62,132 nt of DNA. It comes from Nitrosomonadales bacterium (GTDB lineage: Bacteria; Pseudomonadota; Gammaproteobacteria; Burkholderiales; Gallionellaceae). Positions 9,485 through 18,240 of the stretch are shown here, one piece after another. The stretch covers positions 1 to 62,132 of the forward strand of contig JACPYR010000058.1 in NCBI GenBank assembly GCA_016195965.1, written 5' to 3'. Positions within the stretch are counted from its first letter, which is position 1. Each line of letters begins with the position of its first letter. The position numbers were made by a program, and so were the translations under genes. The notes below the pieces were generated by a model. It had not been told where the DNA came from, did no database searches, and saw nothing but the letters and a program-made list of their open reading frames with translations.

Positions 9485-10105
9485 TCAACGCTCGCCCTTG
9501 AGCCACTCCGCATAGCTGATCCGCGCGGCATCGAAACGGTCGGTAGTGCGGCAGTAAACGGAAGGTGCGCCGAGCCGACCTATGGGCGCGAAATTATTGA
9601 CATGCAAACGCGGCCCCAACAAATGATCGGCCACATGGAACATCACCACCTCCCCTATCACCAAGGTATTGTTGCCCAGCATTTGCGTACTGTGCAGCCT
9701 GCATTCCAGGCTGGCCTGCGCCTCCGCCACCCGTGGTACCCTGATTTTCACCGAGGGTGCCGCGTGCAGATTGGCCGCGTCCAGCTCGCTCACGTCGGGC
9801 GGAAAATCAGCCGCCGAAATATTCATCGCATCGAACAACTCCTCGGTCACCAGGTTCACGACGAACTCGCCGCCCGCCACAATGTTCTTCGCGGTATCTT
9901 TCATCTCGCCGGCATCGTTCAGGCCGATGCTGATGACGATGTACAGCGGGTTGCCGCTTACCGCGTTGAAGAAACTGAACGGCGCAAGATTGACTACGCC
10001 ATCGGCATTCAGGCTGCTGACCCAGGCGATCGGACGCGGCACCACCAGGCTGGACAGCAGCTTGTAGTTGTCTGAAGCTGGGTGTGACAGGGGATCAATG
10101 TGCAT
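9485..10105 (-). CDS. Flavin reductase-like FMN-binding split-barrel protein
   Basis: A 206-residue protein of the flavin reductase-like (FMN-binding split barrel) superfamily. Key segments are VPRPIAWVSSLNADGVVNLA and PFSFFNAVSGNPLYIVISIG near the N-terminus, which bind FMN, then DTAKNIVAGGEFVVNLVTEE and the late strand HVNNFAPIGRLGAPSVYCRT. Members reduce flavin with NAD(P)H or act as stand-alone oxidoreductases; the substrate cannot be told. It is convergent with the UbiB-like gene (39-bp gap) and appears monocistronic. Confidence 0.88.
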   Translation of the reverse strand: MHIDPLSHPASDNYKLLSSLVVPRPIAWVSSLNADGVVNLAPFSFFNAVSGNPLYIVISIGLNDAGEMKDTAKNIVAGGEFVVNLVTEELFDAMNISAADFPPDVSELDAANLHAAPSVKIRVPRVAEAQASLECRLHSTQMLGNNTLVIGEVVMFHVADHLLGPRLHVNNFAPIGRLGAPSVYCRTTDRFDAARISYAEWLKGER

Positions 10106-10415
10106 ATAGCTCTCTTTCCATGGATAACAAAATCCGGCATCGCAGAATTACCGGCAATACAGCGCCCCACTCGAAAATGCGCAAGCCGGATTGTATCCGC
10201 CGATTGCGCGGGTGCAGCGAAATATGCAGCGGCCAGCGGGTCCGAACGGACACCGTGAAATCTGTTCGAGACCGATCCATATAGTTGTCCCTGCGCCATG
10301 AAACCGCGCGTCTAGTGTCTTCATGAGCGCATACTCTATCTTCACGTCGGGTGTGAATTCCCTACTCGCGGTAAAATGGCGGCCATACCCGTATACCCAA
10401 TCGCAGGATCACCCC
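10106..10415. other. Divergent intergenic region
   Basis: About 310 bases between the flavin reductase gene (minus) and slyX (plus). It should hold both promoters. No RNA gene, long hairpin or coding frame with convincing composition was found. A longer frame reaches the slyX start from 10323, but it has no ribosome site and unlike composition. Confidence 0.4.
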
Positions 10416-10619
10416 ATGAATGAAGAACGTCTGGTCGACATCGAAAGCAAACTTTCCTTCCAGGAAGACCTGATCGAAGAACTGAACAAAACCCTCTACC
10501 AACAGCAGAAAAGGCTGGCGCAGCTCGAAGAAGTTTGCAGAACGCTCGCCGGCCACATCGAATCGCTCTCGGCTGCAAACGAGGGTAAGCCGGTTAACGA
10601 GAGGCCTCCTCACTACTAA
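10416..10619 (+). CDS. slyX: SlyX family protein
   Basis: A 67-residue coiled-coil protein: EERLVDIESKLSFQEDLIEE, then LNKTLYQQQKRLAQLEEVC and a short tail ending PPHY, the typical SlyX C-terminus. SlyX is small, widespread in proteobacteria and without a proven biochemical role. The ATG at 10416 is chosen because AGGA lies seven bases upstream and SlyX proteins are about 70 residues. The downstream region holds a repeat with a dRS3-like hairpin. Confidence 0.9.
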   Translation: MNEERLVDIESKLSFQEDLIEELNKTLYQQQKRLAQLEEVCRTLAGHIESLSAANEGKPVNERPPHY

Positions 10620-10624
10620 AGAGG

Positions 10625-10735
10625 CGATGATTTATTCCGTTCATCCTGTCGAAGGGCTCGTTGAATAAATCGGCGCTTCCCTAAGAAAATTCCAAACTGA
10701 AATGATCTCGACGTTCCCGCGCAAGCGGGAATGCG
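10625..10735. repeat. MITE-like/dRS3-like intergenic repeat, copy 1
   Basis: Between slyX and the TerB-like gene. It contains ATTTATTC (10629-10636) facing GAATAAAT (10663-10670). The sequence that follows closely resembles the right end of the repeat at 26770-26886 (about 25 of 30 bases by eye). A hairpin GTTCCC-N8-GGGAAT lies at 10713-10732, the geometry of the dRS3 repeats known from Neisseria. It may affect transcription or be a nonautonomous mobile element. The hairpin ends 14 bases before the TerB-like start. Confidence 0.6.
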
Positions 10736-10746
10736 ACAATAACACC

Positions 10747-11205
10747 ATGCTGAACAAACTGAACGACTTCCTCTCCACGCTCATCGCCCCCGCCAAAGAT
10801 CATCGTCGCCCGGAGCACACCCTGCAACTGGCCACTGCCGTGCTATTGATCGAGGTGATGCGCTCGGATGCCGAGAGCGCCGAGATAGAACAGGCCGCGA
10901 TACTGAGAATCCTCAAGGAACACTTTCAGCTGTCGGATGCGGAAGTGGCGCAACTGACCGCACTGGGCCACCAGGCGGCGACGTCCACCCACGATCTTCA
11001 CCAGTTCACCTCGCTGATCAACCGCGAACTGGAATTGCCCGAAAAGATACGCATCGTCGAATACCTGTGGCAAGTAGCCTATGCAGACGGGAAAATCAGC
11101 GCGCATGAGAACCACCTGATGCGCAGGCTGGCCGACCTGCTGCACATCTCGCATGGCGACTACGTTGCCGCGAAGATGCGCGCCCAGCCTGCCGGGTTGG
11201 AATAA
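10747..11205 (+). CDS. TerB-like (tellurite resistance TerB family) protein
   Basis: A 152-residue protein with the TerB-like fold: two helical repeats with acidic residues, LATAVLLIEVMRSDAESAEI and IVEYLWQVAYADGKISAHEN. The conserved V(A/M)xADG motif marks metal-binding TerB/DjlA-N-like domains. There is no signal peptide, so it is cytoplasmic. The ATG at 10747 is preferred over an in-frame ATG at 10702 because the upstream stretch would translate the repeat hairpin. A role in metal or membrane stress is suggested by the family name only. It is convergent with hslO. Confidence 0.85.
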   Translation: MLNKLNDFLSTLIAPAKDHRRPEHTLQLATAVLLIEVMRSDAESAEIEQAAILRILKEHFQLSDAEVAQLTALGHQAATSTHDLHQFTSLINRELELPEKIRIVEYLWQVAYADGKISAHENHLMRRLADLLHISHGDYVAAKMRAQPAGLE

Positions 11206-11241
11206 CGACGGGAGCAATCCCGGCATCCTGCGATTTATGTA

Positions 11242-11262
11242 GCGTGCGCGAAAATTGCGCAC
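11242..11262. terminator. Hairpin between convergent genes
   Basis: GTGCGC (11244-11249) and GCGCAC (11257-11262) form a perfect inverted repeat around GAAAATT, located between the convergent TerB-like gene and hslO. There is no T-run, so it may be a weak terminator or RNA-stabilising hairpin only. Confidence 0.35.
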
Positions 11263-11298
11263 TCAATCATCGGGAGTACCTGCCCAAGGCCCCGTGGC

Positions 11299-12210
11299 TC
11301 AATGCACCGTGGCACTGCTGTCCAGCACCACCGCCGAGGCGAATACCTGCTCGGCATCCACCTTGTCGAACCGGTATTGGTGGTTGCAGAACTCGCAGCT
11401 CACCTCCACCATGCCCTGTTCGGCCAACACCGACTGCACCTCGTCCGGCCCGAGCATCCTCAGCATGCGACCCACCTTGTCGCGGGAGCAGGTACACCTA
11501 AACGCCACACGCTGGATGTCGAACAGGCGCACATCTTCCTCTCGATACAGCCTGCGTATCAATTCTTGCGCAGGCAGACCGAGCAGTTCCTCGGGCTGCA
11601 ACGTATCGGCCAGCATCGTCACGCGCGGCCACATGTCGCCATCCAGTCCGTCATCACTTTCGGCAACAAAATTTCCGCCCTCGCCGGGCATCTTCTGCAA
11701 CAACAGCCCCGCCGCGCCCTGCTCATCCGCCGCCAGCCACAAACGCGTCTCTAGTTGCTCCGAACGCAGCATATAGTTCTGCAGCACCTCGGCCACGCTG
11801 CTGCCATCCAGCGCGACGATGCCCTGATAAGTCTGCCCGCCATCGCGCGGATCCAGCGTGATGACAAAACGCCCATCCCCCACCATCTGCGCAAAATCGA
11901 ACCCGTCCAGCTCGCCCTGCCACTTCGCCGTGGCGCGCACATTCAGCTCGCCGTCGCACTCCACCACCAGCAGCGTCACCGGCCCTTTGCCCTGTATCTG
12001 TAGGACCAGCGAACCGCGCAATTTGAGCGTTGCCGCCAGCAGCACCGCTGCCGCCATCAACTCGCCCAGCACCGCGCGCAAGGCCGGGGGATAGTCGTGC
12101 CGCTCCAGCACCGCGCGCCAGGCATCATCGAGATGCACCAGCTCGCCGCGCACATGGGATTTTTCAAACAGGAAACGTTGCAGGGAATCGGGATGGGGTT
12201 TCATTTTCAT
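11299..12210 (-). CDS. hslO: Hsp33 redox-regulated chaperonin HslO
   Basis: A 303-residue Hsp33, a cytoplasmic holdase that is activated by oxidation and binds unfolding proteins. The C-terminal zinc switch shows all four cysteines: CTC (239, 241) and CEFC (272, 275), followed by NHQYRF. The N-terminal core contains ALRAVLGELMAAAVLLAATL and GKGPVTLLVVECDG, as in the family. Length is normal (about 290-300). The start at 12210 is chosen by homology; an ATG two codons later is also possible and no strong ribosome site is visible. It is divergent from the M18 aminopeptidase gene. Confidence 0.95.
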   Translation of the reverse strand: MKMKPHPDSLQRFLFEKSHVRGELVHLDDAWRAVLERHDYPPALRAVLGELMAAAVLLAATLKLRGSLVLQIQGKGPVTLLVVECDGELNVRATAKWQGELDGFDFAQMVGDGRFVITLDPRDGGQTYQGIVALDGSSVAEVLQNYMLRSEQLETRLWLAADEQGAAGLLLQKMPGEGGNFVAESDDGLDGDMWPRVTMLADTLQPEELLGLPAQELIRRLYREEDVRLFDIQRVAFRCTCSRDKVGRMLRMLGPDEVQSVLAEQGMVEVSCEFCNHQYRFDKVDAEQVFASAVVLDSSATVH

Positions 12211-12298
12211 AGGGTGCAATTTTAACATGCAAGCATGGGAGTTTTCGCAGCGCACCTCTTGTATACTTCTCACATATGGATACCCACTGTTGCCCTTT

Positions 12299-13615
12299 AT
12301 GTCTTTAACCAACCCAACCCCCACCGCTGCCCTTGAATGGGCCAATGAATTGATCGATTTTATCGACGCCAGCCCCAGTCCCTGGCACGCGGTGGCGAAC
12401 GCCGAGGCGCGCCTGCAGACGCTGGGCTATATCCGGCTTGAAGAAAACGAGCGCTGGCAGCTCGCGGCAGGCGGGCGCTATTACGCGGTGCGCGGCGGGT
12501 CGTCGCTGATCGCATTCGTGCTGGGCAGCCAGCCCATCGCAGCAACCGGATTGCGCATCGTCGGCGCCCACACCGATTCGCCGGGGCTGCGGCTCAAGCC
12601 GCAAGCCGCCTCGGGCAGCGACGGCCTCGCGCGACTGGCGGTGGAAATCTACGGCGGGCCGATACTGGCCACGTTCGCCGACCGCGACCTGAGCCTCGCC
12701 GGGCGTGTCGTGGTACGCACGGCGGCGGGTCAGCAAACTAGGCTGCTGCGCTTCGAGCGATCATTGGCGCGGCTGCCCAATCTGGCGATACACATGAACC
12801 GCGAGGTCAACGAACAGGGACTGAAGCTCAACAAGCAGACCGAACTGCCGCTGATCCTGGGACAGTTGGGCGTAGGCTGCGACGCGGAAGCGCAATTGAA
12901 GAAGCTGCTGGCCGATGCCGTAGCGGCGGATGCGGCAGACCTGCTGAGCTTCGAGCTGGCCGTCCACGACGTGCAGAAGGGCTGCCTGTGGGGGGCTAAC
13001 CAGGAGTTCATCGCCAGCCGCCAGCTCGACAACCTGTCGTCCTGCCATGCGGCGCTTGCCGCAATGATAGCAACCAAACAGCCAACGGCCACCTGTGTGA
13101 CCGCCCTGTTCGACCACGAAGAAGTCGGCAGCGAAAGCGCCGCAGGCGCGGGCGGCAGCTTCATCGCCGACGTGCTGGCGCGCATCGCGTCCCATGCCAG
13201 GCTGGACGAGGAAGACAGGCGACGCGCGATGGCGCGCAGCTTCTTCATCAGCGCCGACATGGCCCATGCCTATCATCCGAATTTCCCGAACGCCTATGAG
13301 CCCGGCCACAAGGTGAGGGTCAATGGCGGGCCGGTCATCAAGACCAATGCCAACCAGCGCTACACTACCAACGCCGAGACCGCCGCCCGCTTCATCGGAT
13401 TTTGCGAACAGGCCGACGTGCCGCACCAGCAGTACGCACACCGCAGCGACCTGGGTTGCGGCAGCACCATAGGCCCTATCGTGGCGGCGCAGCTGGGGGT
13501 TGCAAGCGTGGATGTCGGTTCGCCGATGTGGGCGATGCACAGCGCGCGAGAAAGCGCCGGGGTGCATGACCAGGCCCATATGATCGCGGCGCTGACGGCG
13601 GCGTTTGCCAGTTGA
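12299..13615 (+). CDS. apeB: M18 family aspartyl aminopeptidase
   Basis: A 438-residue M18 metalloaminopeptidase that removes N-terminal acidic residues in the cytoplasm. Zinc-site signatures appear in order: GAHTDSPGLRLKP (about 107-119), FDHEEVGSES, SADMAHAYHPNF and GCGSTIGPI near the C-terminus. Length matches the bacterial group (about 430). The ATG at 12299 is chosen because family proteins start close to ALEWANELIDFIDASPSPWH; a frame opening at 12227 would overlap the hslO promoter. No operon partner is evident. Confidence 0.92.
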   Translation: MSLTNPTPTAALEWANELIDFIDASPSPWHAVANAEARLQTLGYIRLEENERWQLAAGGRYYAVRGGSSLIAFVLGSQPIAATGLRIVGAHTDSPGLRLKPQAASGSDGLARLAVEIYGGPILATFADRDLSLAGRVVVRTAAGQQTRLLRFERSLARLPNLAIHMNREVNEQGLKLNKQTELPLILGQLGVGCDAEAQLKKLLADAVAADAADLLSFELAVHDVQKGCLWGANQEFIASRQLDNLSSCHAALAAMIATKQPTATCVTALFDHEEVGSESAAGAGGSFIADVLARIASHARLDEEDRRRAMARSFFISADMAHAYHPNFPNAYEPGHKVRVNGGPVIKTNANQRYTTNAETAARFIGFCEQADVPHQQYAHRSDLGCGSTIGPIVAAQLGVASVDVGSPMWAMHSARESAGVHDQAHMIAALTAAFAS

Positions 13616-13748
13616 AACAATAAACTTAATTCTTACCGGCCACACGCTGCATGGCCGCTCATGGCGCACGTTCGAGCCGCACTCGTGCTCCATTCCTGGA
13701 CTTGCCATTAGCAGGCGATCGAGCTCCGCATCACGCGCAGCACCCGCT

Positions 13749-14864
13749 TCAGTCGAGAAATGATTCCGCCGGATGGTAATCCATGCCAAATGCTTCGGCG
13801 ACCTTGCGGTGCGTGACTTTACCTCCGGCGAGGTTAAGCCCGTGCATCAGCGCCGGGGATTTTTTCAGCGCCTGCACATAACCCAGATTCGCCAGCATCT
13901 GCACATAGGGCAAGGTCGCATTGGTCAGCGCCAGGGTAGACGTGACCGGCACGCCGCCGGGCATGTTGGCCACGCCATAGTGGACGATGCCATCGACGAT
14001 GAAGATCGGATTTTCGTGCGTGGTCGGATGCATAGTCTCGACACAGCCGCCCTGGTCGATCGCCACATCGACGATCACCGCCCCCCGCTGCATTATTTTC
14101 AGGTCATCGCGGCGCACCAGCTTGGGCGCGACCGCGCCGGGTATCAATACCGCGCCTATCAAAAGATCCGCGCCGGCGATCTGCTCGATCAGCCGGAGCC
14201 GGTCAGAAAAAACCAGCTGCACATTGGCCGGCATCACATCGCTCAAGTGGCGCAGCCTGTCCAGCGCGACATCGAGCATGACGACCTGCGCACCCAGCCC
14301 AGCCGCCATCTTGGCCGCATTCACCCCGACCACGCCGCAGCCCAGTATCACCACCCTCGCAGGCGGAACACCCGGCACGCCGCCCAACAGAATGCCGCGC
14401 CCGCCGTGCAGCCTCTCCAGATATTTTGCGCCCTCCTGTACCGCCATGCGGCCGGCGACCTCGGACATCGGCGTCAACAGCGGCAGTTCGCGCGACGGCA
14501 GCTCCACGGTCTCATAGGCGATGCAAATCGCACCGGATGCGAGCAGCGCGCGGGTCAACGCCTCGCTGGCTGCGAAATGGAAATAGGTGAAAATCACCTG
14601 CCCGGCCCGGATGCGCGACCACTCGGGCTCCATCGGCTCCTTCACTTTCACGATCATATCCGCCGCAGACCACACCGCATCGGCATCCGGCGCGATCTGC
14701 GCGCCTGCGGCAAGGTATTGCGCATCGGAAAAGCCGCTGCCCAGCCCAGCTGCGGATTCGACGATCACCTTATGCCCTGCCGACACCAGCGCCTCCGCAC
14801 CGGATGGCACGAGCGCGACACGGTTTTCGTTGGTCTTGATCTCTTTCGGTATGCCTATTTTCAT
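13749..14864 (-). CDS. ald: Alanine dehydrogenase
   Basis: A 371-residue L-alanine dehydrogenase that interconverts alanine and pyruvate plus ammonia with NAD(H). The start MKIGIPKEIKTNENRVALVP is characteristic. The nucleotide-binding segment VVILGCGVVGVNAAKMAAGL and the block LIGAVLIPGAVAPKLVRRD follow, with MKPGAVIVD replaced by MQRGAVIVD. The tail PYVQMLANLGYVQAL and PALMHGLNL is typical. Length is standard. It starts one base after the DUF4389 stop, so it is probably read with pncA-pncB. Its presence links NAD salvage with an NAD-dependent catabolic enzyme, which is inference. Confidence 0.95.
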   Translation of the reverse strand: MKIGIPKEIKTNENRVALVPSGAEALVSAGHKVIVESAAGLGSGFSDAQYLAAGAQIAPDADAVWSAADMIVKVKEPMEPEWSRIRAGQVIFTYFHFAASEALTRALLASGAICIAYETVELPSRELPLLTPMSEVAGRMAVQEGAKYLERLHGGRGILLGGVPGVPPARVVILGCGVVGVNAAKMAAGLGAQVVMLDVALDRLRHLSDVMPANVQLVFSDRLRLIEQIAGADLLIGAVLIPGAVAPKLVRRDDLKIMQRGAVIVDVAIDQGGCVETMHPTTHENPIFIVDGIVHYGVANMPGGVPVTSTLALTNATLPYVQMLANLGYVQALKKSPALMHGLNLAGGKVTHRKVAEAFGMDYHPAESFLD

Positions 14865-14865
14865 T

Positions 14866-15144
14866 TCAGTCGCCCGATGGCCAATCGTGGAAAGGGAACG
14901 GCATCTGTTCTGTCGCAAAGGTCAGAAAATTGACGATCTGCTGCAAATAGCGACCCAGGCTACGGCCAAATGAAATGAGCTGCCTATTGGGTGAGGCGTT
15001 CATCAACGCCAGCAAAAATTGTATGACCGTGACAATGCCCACCACGGTGCCGGATACTTGATATATCAAGGCCATCAGCAGCATATATAGACCGCGTATC
15101 CAAATGTTGCGCGGAGTTTCGGGTGTGTCCGGGGTATCGTTCAT
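14866..15144 (-). CDS. DUF4389 domain membrane protein
   Basis: A 92-residue membrane protein with two hydrophobic helices (WIRGLYMLLMALIYQVSGTV and VTVIQFLLALMNA) and a conserved C-terminal helix FGRSLGRYLQQIVNFLTFAT, the pattern of DUF4389. The function is unknown. Its start overlaps the pncB stop by four bases (ATGA), and ald begins right after it. Its place in an NAD-salvage run is the only functional hint. Confidence 0.85.
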   Translation of the reverse strand: MNDTPDTPETPRNIWIRGLYMLLMALIYQVSGTVVGIVTVIQFLLALMNASPNRQLISFGRSLGRYLQQIVNFLTFATEQMPFPFHDWPSGD

Positions 15145-16508
15145 GACGGGTTCTCCTGTGTTTGGGTGGATGCGCGATCGATCCGGGCCGCGAGTTCGTG
15201 CAATGCACCGGCTATTTCCACGCGGTAATTATAAGCCTCATGGAGTTGGCGCAATGGCTCCGGCAACTGCGCCAGATTCGCCGCAGCATGCTTGCGCATA
15301 TCCGCCAGCGTCGCTTGAGCCAGGCGCCGCCCTGCACGCATCACCGGCCTCAGCAATAGCTCGCCAGGCTGCACATCGTTTTCCAGGGTCACGACATCCG
15401 CAGCCATCCGGCCATCTGCATCGTAGCGGCGATACACCTGTTTGCGCCCCGGCCAGGTCTGCTTGCCTTCGGAGCGCTTGCGCCTCCCCGTGCCCGCATA
15501 TTCGGCGAGCTTGTAGGCGCAGTCGAGATAAGGCATGTCGTTCGACGTATCCATGCGCGTGCCGATACCGAAGCCGTCCACCGGCGCGCCTGCCGCCAGC
15601 ATGTCGCGCAGCGCATACTCGTCCAGATCGCCGCTGGCGAATATCGTCACATGTTGCAGCCCGCCCGCATCGAGTATCTGGCGCACCCGGCGGGCATGTT
15701 CGGCGAGATCGCCAGAGTCTATGCGCACGCCCTTGATGCGGATGCCCTCTCGTTCCAGTTTTGGCGCGAGCGCCACCACCTTGTGCGCCGCCGCCTCGGT
15801 GTCGTAGGTGTCGATCAACAGCACGACGTTATCCGGCTGGGCGCGGGCGAAATGCTCGAAGGCCAGCTCCTCGTCGCCGTGCGCCTGCACGAAGGAATGC
15901 GCCATCGTGCCGAACAGCGGGATGCCGAATTGCATGCCGGCCTGCACCGTCGCAGTCCCGTCGAAGCCTGCGATATAGCTGGCGCGCGCAGCCAGCAGCC
16001 CGGCTTCCGCGCCATGCGCGCGGCGCAAACCGAAATCGACCAGCAGCTTGTCCGTCGCGACCAGCTTGATACGCGCCGCCTTGGCAGCGATCAGCGTCTG
16101 GTAATGCAGCAGATTGATCAGCCGCGTCTCGACCAGTTGCGCCTGCGCAATCGGCGCCGTCACGCGCAGGATGGGCTCGTCCGGAAAAAATACCGTGCCT
16201 TCCGGCATCGCGTGCACATCGCCGTTAAAGCGCAGCGTTTCCAGCGTGGCGAGAAATTTTTTGCTGAAGCGTCCCGTGGATGCCAGCCAGGCCAACTCAT
16301 CCGAAGTGAAATGCAGGTTTTCCAGGAATTCCAGCGCCTGCTCAAGGCCTGCCGCGATCAAGAACCCGCGCCCGGGCCGCAGCTTGCGCACGAAAAATTC
16401 AAACACCGCGACCTCTTCCATGCCGGCGTCGTGATAGCCCTGCAGCATCGTCAGCTGGTAGAGGTCGGTCAGCAGCGCGCTGTTGGTATGGTTGCCAGTC
16501 AAGCTCAT
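15141..16508 (-). CDS. pncB: Nicotinate phosphoribosyltransferase
   Basis: A 455-residue enzyme that converts nicotinate and PRPP to nicotinate mononucleotide in the Preiss-Handler NAD salvage pathway. Family segments include ALLTDLYQLTMLQGYHDAGM, VFEFFVRKLRPGRGFLIAAG, DFGLRRAHG, GTMAHSFVQAHGDEELAFEH, the phosphoribosyl site VRIDSGDL and FGIGTRMDTSNDMPYLDCAY. Length fits the long bacterial form. Its start overlaps the pncA stop by one base and its end overlaps DUF4389 by four, so translation is likely coupled. It acts directly after PncA in the pathway. Confidence 0.95.
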   Translation of the reverse strand: MSLTGNHTNSALLTDLYQLTMLQGYHDAGMEEVAVFEFFVRKLRPGRGFLIAAGLEQALEFLENLHFTSDELAWLASTGRFSKKFLATLETLRFNGDVHAMPEGTVFFPDEPILRVTAPIAQAQLVETRLINLLHYQTLIAAKAARIKLVATDKLLVDFGLRRAHGAEAGLLAARASYIAGFDGTATVQAGMQFGIPLFGTMAHSFVQAHGDEELAFEHFARAQPDNVVLLIDTYDTEAAAHKVVALAPKLEREGIRIKGVRIDSGDLAEHARRVRQILDAGGLQHVTIFASGDLDEYALRDMLAAGAPVDGFGIGTRMDTSNDMPYLDCAYKLAEYAGTGRRKRSEGKQTWPGRKQVYRRYDADGRMAADVVTLENDVQPGELLLRPVMRAGRRLAQATLADMRKHAAANLAQLPEPLRQLHEAYNYRVEIAGALHELAARIDRASTQTQENPS

Positions 16509-17101
16509 CAGGCCACCTCGGCCAAGGTGATGCGCTGTGCACCCAGACTGAGCATTTCCTGTTCGGCTCGCTCCCCATCGCCGGGCTGCACATTCACCGC
16601 CCGGATCGCATCGCCCAGCAGCAACACCCGATAACCCAGACCCAGCGCATCACGCACGGTATTGAGCACGCAATAATCGGTGGCGAGACCGCCGATGAAC
16701 AAGCGCCGTATCTTTGCGGCGTACAACAAGGTATCGAGATCGGTATCCTGAAAAGCGGAATAGGCATCCTGATCGACCGCAGTCGCCTTGGAGACGATCG
16801 TAGCGGAAGACGGCAACTGCAGCGCAGCAGCAAACTGCGCGCCTTGCGTGCCCGCGACGCAGTGCGGCGGCCAGATGCCCCCATAAGCCGTGAAAGAACA
16901 ATGCTGCTCGGGATGCCAGTCGCGCGTCGCATACACCGGCAGCGCTGCGAAAATTTTCAGATAACGGTTGAGCACAGTCACCACCTCGTCGCCATGCGGC
17001 ACCGCCAGGCTACCACCGGGCAGAAAATCGTTCTGCACATCGACCATCAGCAGCGCGTCGCCTGCGCAAGGCTGGCAGTCATTCCGATTCGGTGTATCCA
17101 T
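16508..17101 (-). CDS. pncA: Nicotinamidase (pyrazinamidase)
   Basis: A 197-residue isochorismatase-fold nicotinamidase that hydrolyses nicotinamide to nicotinate, feeding PncB. The catalytic triad is visible: Asp21 in MVDVQNDF, Lys105 in VSKATA and Cys144 in TDYCV. Metal ligands are probably Asp61 and His63 (RDWHP) with His80 (WPPHC). A cis-peptide loop GGLATDYCV is conserved. It is the first gene of the minus-strand run pncA-pncB-DUF4389-ald. Confidence 0.95.
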   Translation of the reverse strand: MDTPNRNDCQPCAGDALLMVDVQNDFLPGGSLAVPHGDEVVTVLNRYLKIFAALPVYATRDWHPEQHCSFTAYGGIWPPHCVAGTQGAQFAAALQLPSSATIVSKATAVDQDAYSAFQDTDLDTLLYAAKIRRLFIGGLATDYCVLNTVRDALGLGYRVLLLGDAIRAVNVQPGDGERAEQEMLSLGAQRITLAEVA

Positions 17102-17233
17102 GGTTCACCTCCTCATCCGCTGAGTATGGCGATAGGTTATCAGAATTCGCGGGGGATGAGGGGATTGGAGCTTGCGATTTACTTGAGGCCAACGCTACAG
17201 GTGGAGATTCAATCAGCGGCACCCAGAAATTAA

Positions 17234-18136
17234 CTAACGCATCTCGATGAACTGTTCCAGATGCGCTAGAAAGGCCCGTGTCTTGGCGGGCAGGTAGCGG
17301 CGCATCGGCGTGACAGCCCATGCGGAAACGGCTGGCAAACACCACTTGGGTAATACGCGCACCAGACGTTTCATGCGCACGTCTTCCGCCGCATAGCGAT
17401 CGGGCAGCGCGCCGATGCCCGCGCCATCGAGCAGGAGTTGCATGATCACGTCCATGGAATTCAGCGTGATTCTGCCGTGCGGCGTGCCTTCCCAAACGGA
17501 CTTGTCGCGCAGCAGTTTCCAAGCGACCGGCGTTCCACGTGCCGACATCAATTGCACCGCTTTATGATGCTGCAGATCATCTGGATGCTTGGGTACCGGA
17601 CGCAATGCCAGATAGATGGGACTAGCGTAGAGACCGATGCTTTGTTCGTCTATCTTGCGTGCAGCCAGAGCTGAATCGTCATCCAACTTTCCCATTCGTA
17701 TCGCCAGATCGAAGCGCTCGCCGATCAGGTCGACACGCCGCGATGTGAGATCGAGATCGAACTGTATTTCGGGATAGGCCTCGATGAAAGTGGCGAAGGC
17801 CCGTGAATTCTGCTTGGCATATTCAGCCGGCATCGATACACGCAGGCGACCGCGCGGTCGCTCTTCCTGGCTTTGCACAAAATCGCGGGTGGCGGTCACT
17901 TCTTCGGCCACACGCCGACAATGTTCAAGAAATTCCATTCCGAAGTCGGTGAGCGTTAATCTGCGCGTGGTGCGCAACAAAAGCCGCTGCCCGAGAGCCG
18001 CCTCGAGATTAGCCAGGCGCCGCGAGACAGTGGCCTTGGGCATGCCTAGATGTTCTGCGGCGCGCACCATGCTTTCCTGATCGACGATGGCGACGAACAG
18101 GATGTAGTCATCGGCAGAGATATTTGATAATTCCAT
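17234..18136 (-). CDS. LysR-type transcriptional regulator
   Basis: A 300-residue LysR-type regulator. The N-terminal winged helix-turn-helix is clear (MVRAAEHLGMPKATVSRRLA then NLEAALGQRLLLRTTRRLTL), followed by the effector domain (about residues 90-295). It matches the DsdC/AaeR-like group that often adjoins pirin and quinone-reductase genes. It is transcribed divergently from the FMN reductase-pirin-DoxX run and likely controls it. A candidate operator lies at 18143-18166. The inducer cannot be told from sequence; electrophiles or quinones are plausible. Confidence 0.92.
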   Translation of the reverse strand: MELSNISADDYILFVAIVDQESMVRAAEHLGMPKATVSRRLANLEAALGQRLLLRTTRRLTLTDFGMEFLEHCRRVAEEVTATRDFVQSQEERPRGRLRVSMPAEYAKQNSRAFATFIEAYPEIQFDLDLTSRRVDLIGERFDLAIRMGKLDDDSALAARKIDEQSIGLYASPIYLALRPVPKHPDDLQHHKAVQLMSARGTPVAWKLLRDKSVWEGTPHGRITLNSMDVIMQLLLDGAGIGALPDRYAAEDVRMKRLVRVLPKWCLPAVSAWAVTPMRRYLPAKTRAFLAHLEQFIEMR

Positions 18137-18142
18137 TTGTGG

Positions 18143-18166
18143 GATAGTCTATACCAATTAACTATC
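18143..18166. promoter_or_regulatory. Candidate LysR operator
   Basis: GATAGT and ACTATC form a perfect inverted repeat with a 12-base spacer that contains the T-N11-A type arrangement typical of LysR sites. It lies in the 104-bp gap between the divergent LysR gene and the FMN reductase gene, seven bases upstream of the regulator start, which suits autoregulation. Confidence 0.45.
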
Positions 18167-18240
18167 TTTATCTATCTTTTTGAGCCGCCTATGATGCACT
18201 CACTTTCTAACCGGATAGCTTACCAACAGGAGGACCGATC

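Noticed and set aside
13773-14933. 386-codon plus-strand frame
   Set aside because: Antisense shadow of alanine dehydrogenase; His/Arg-rich translation without domains.
15651-16634. 327-codon plus-strand frame
   Set aside because: Antisense shadow of pncB and the end of pncA, both of which have intact catalytic motifs.
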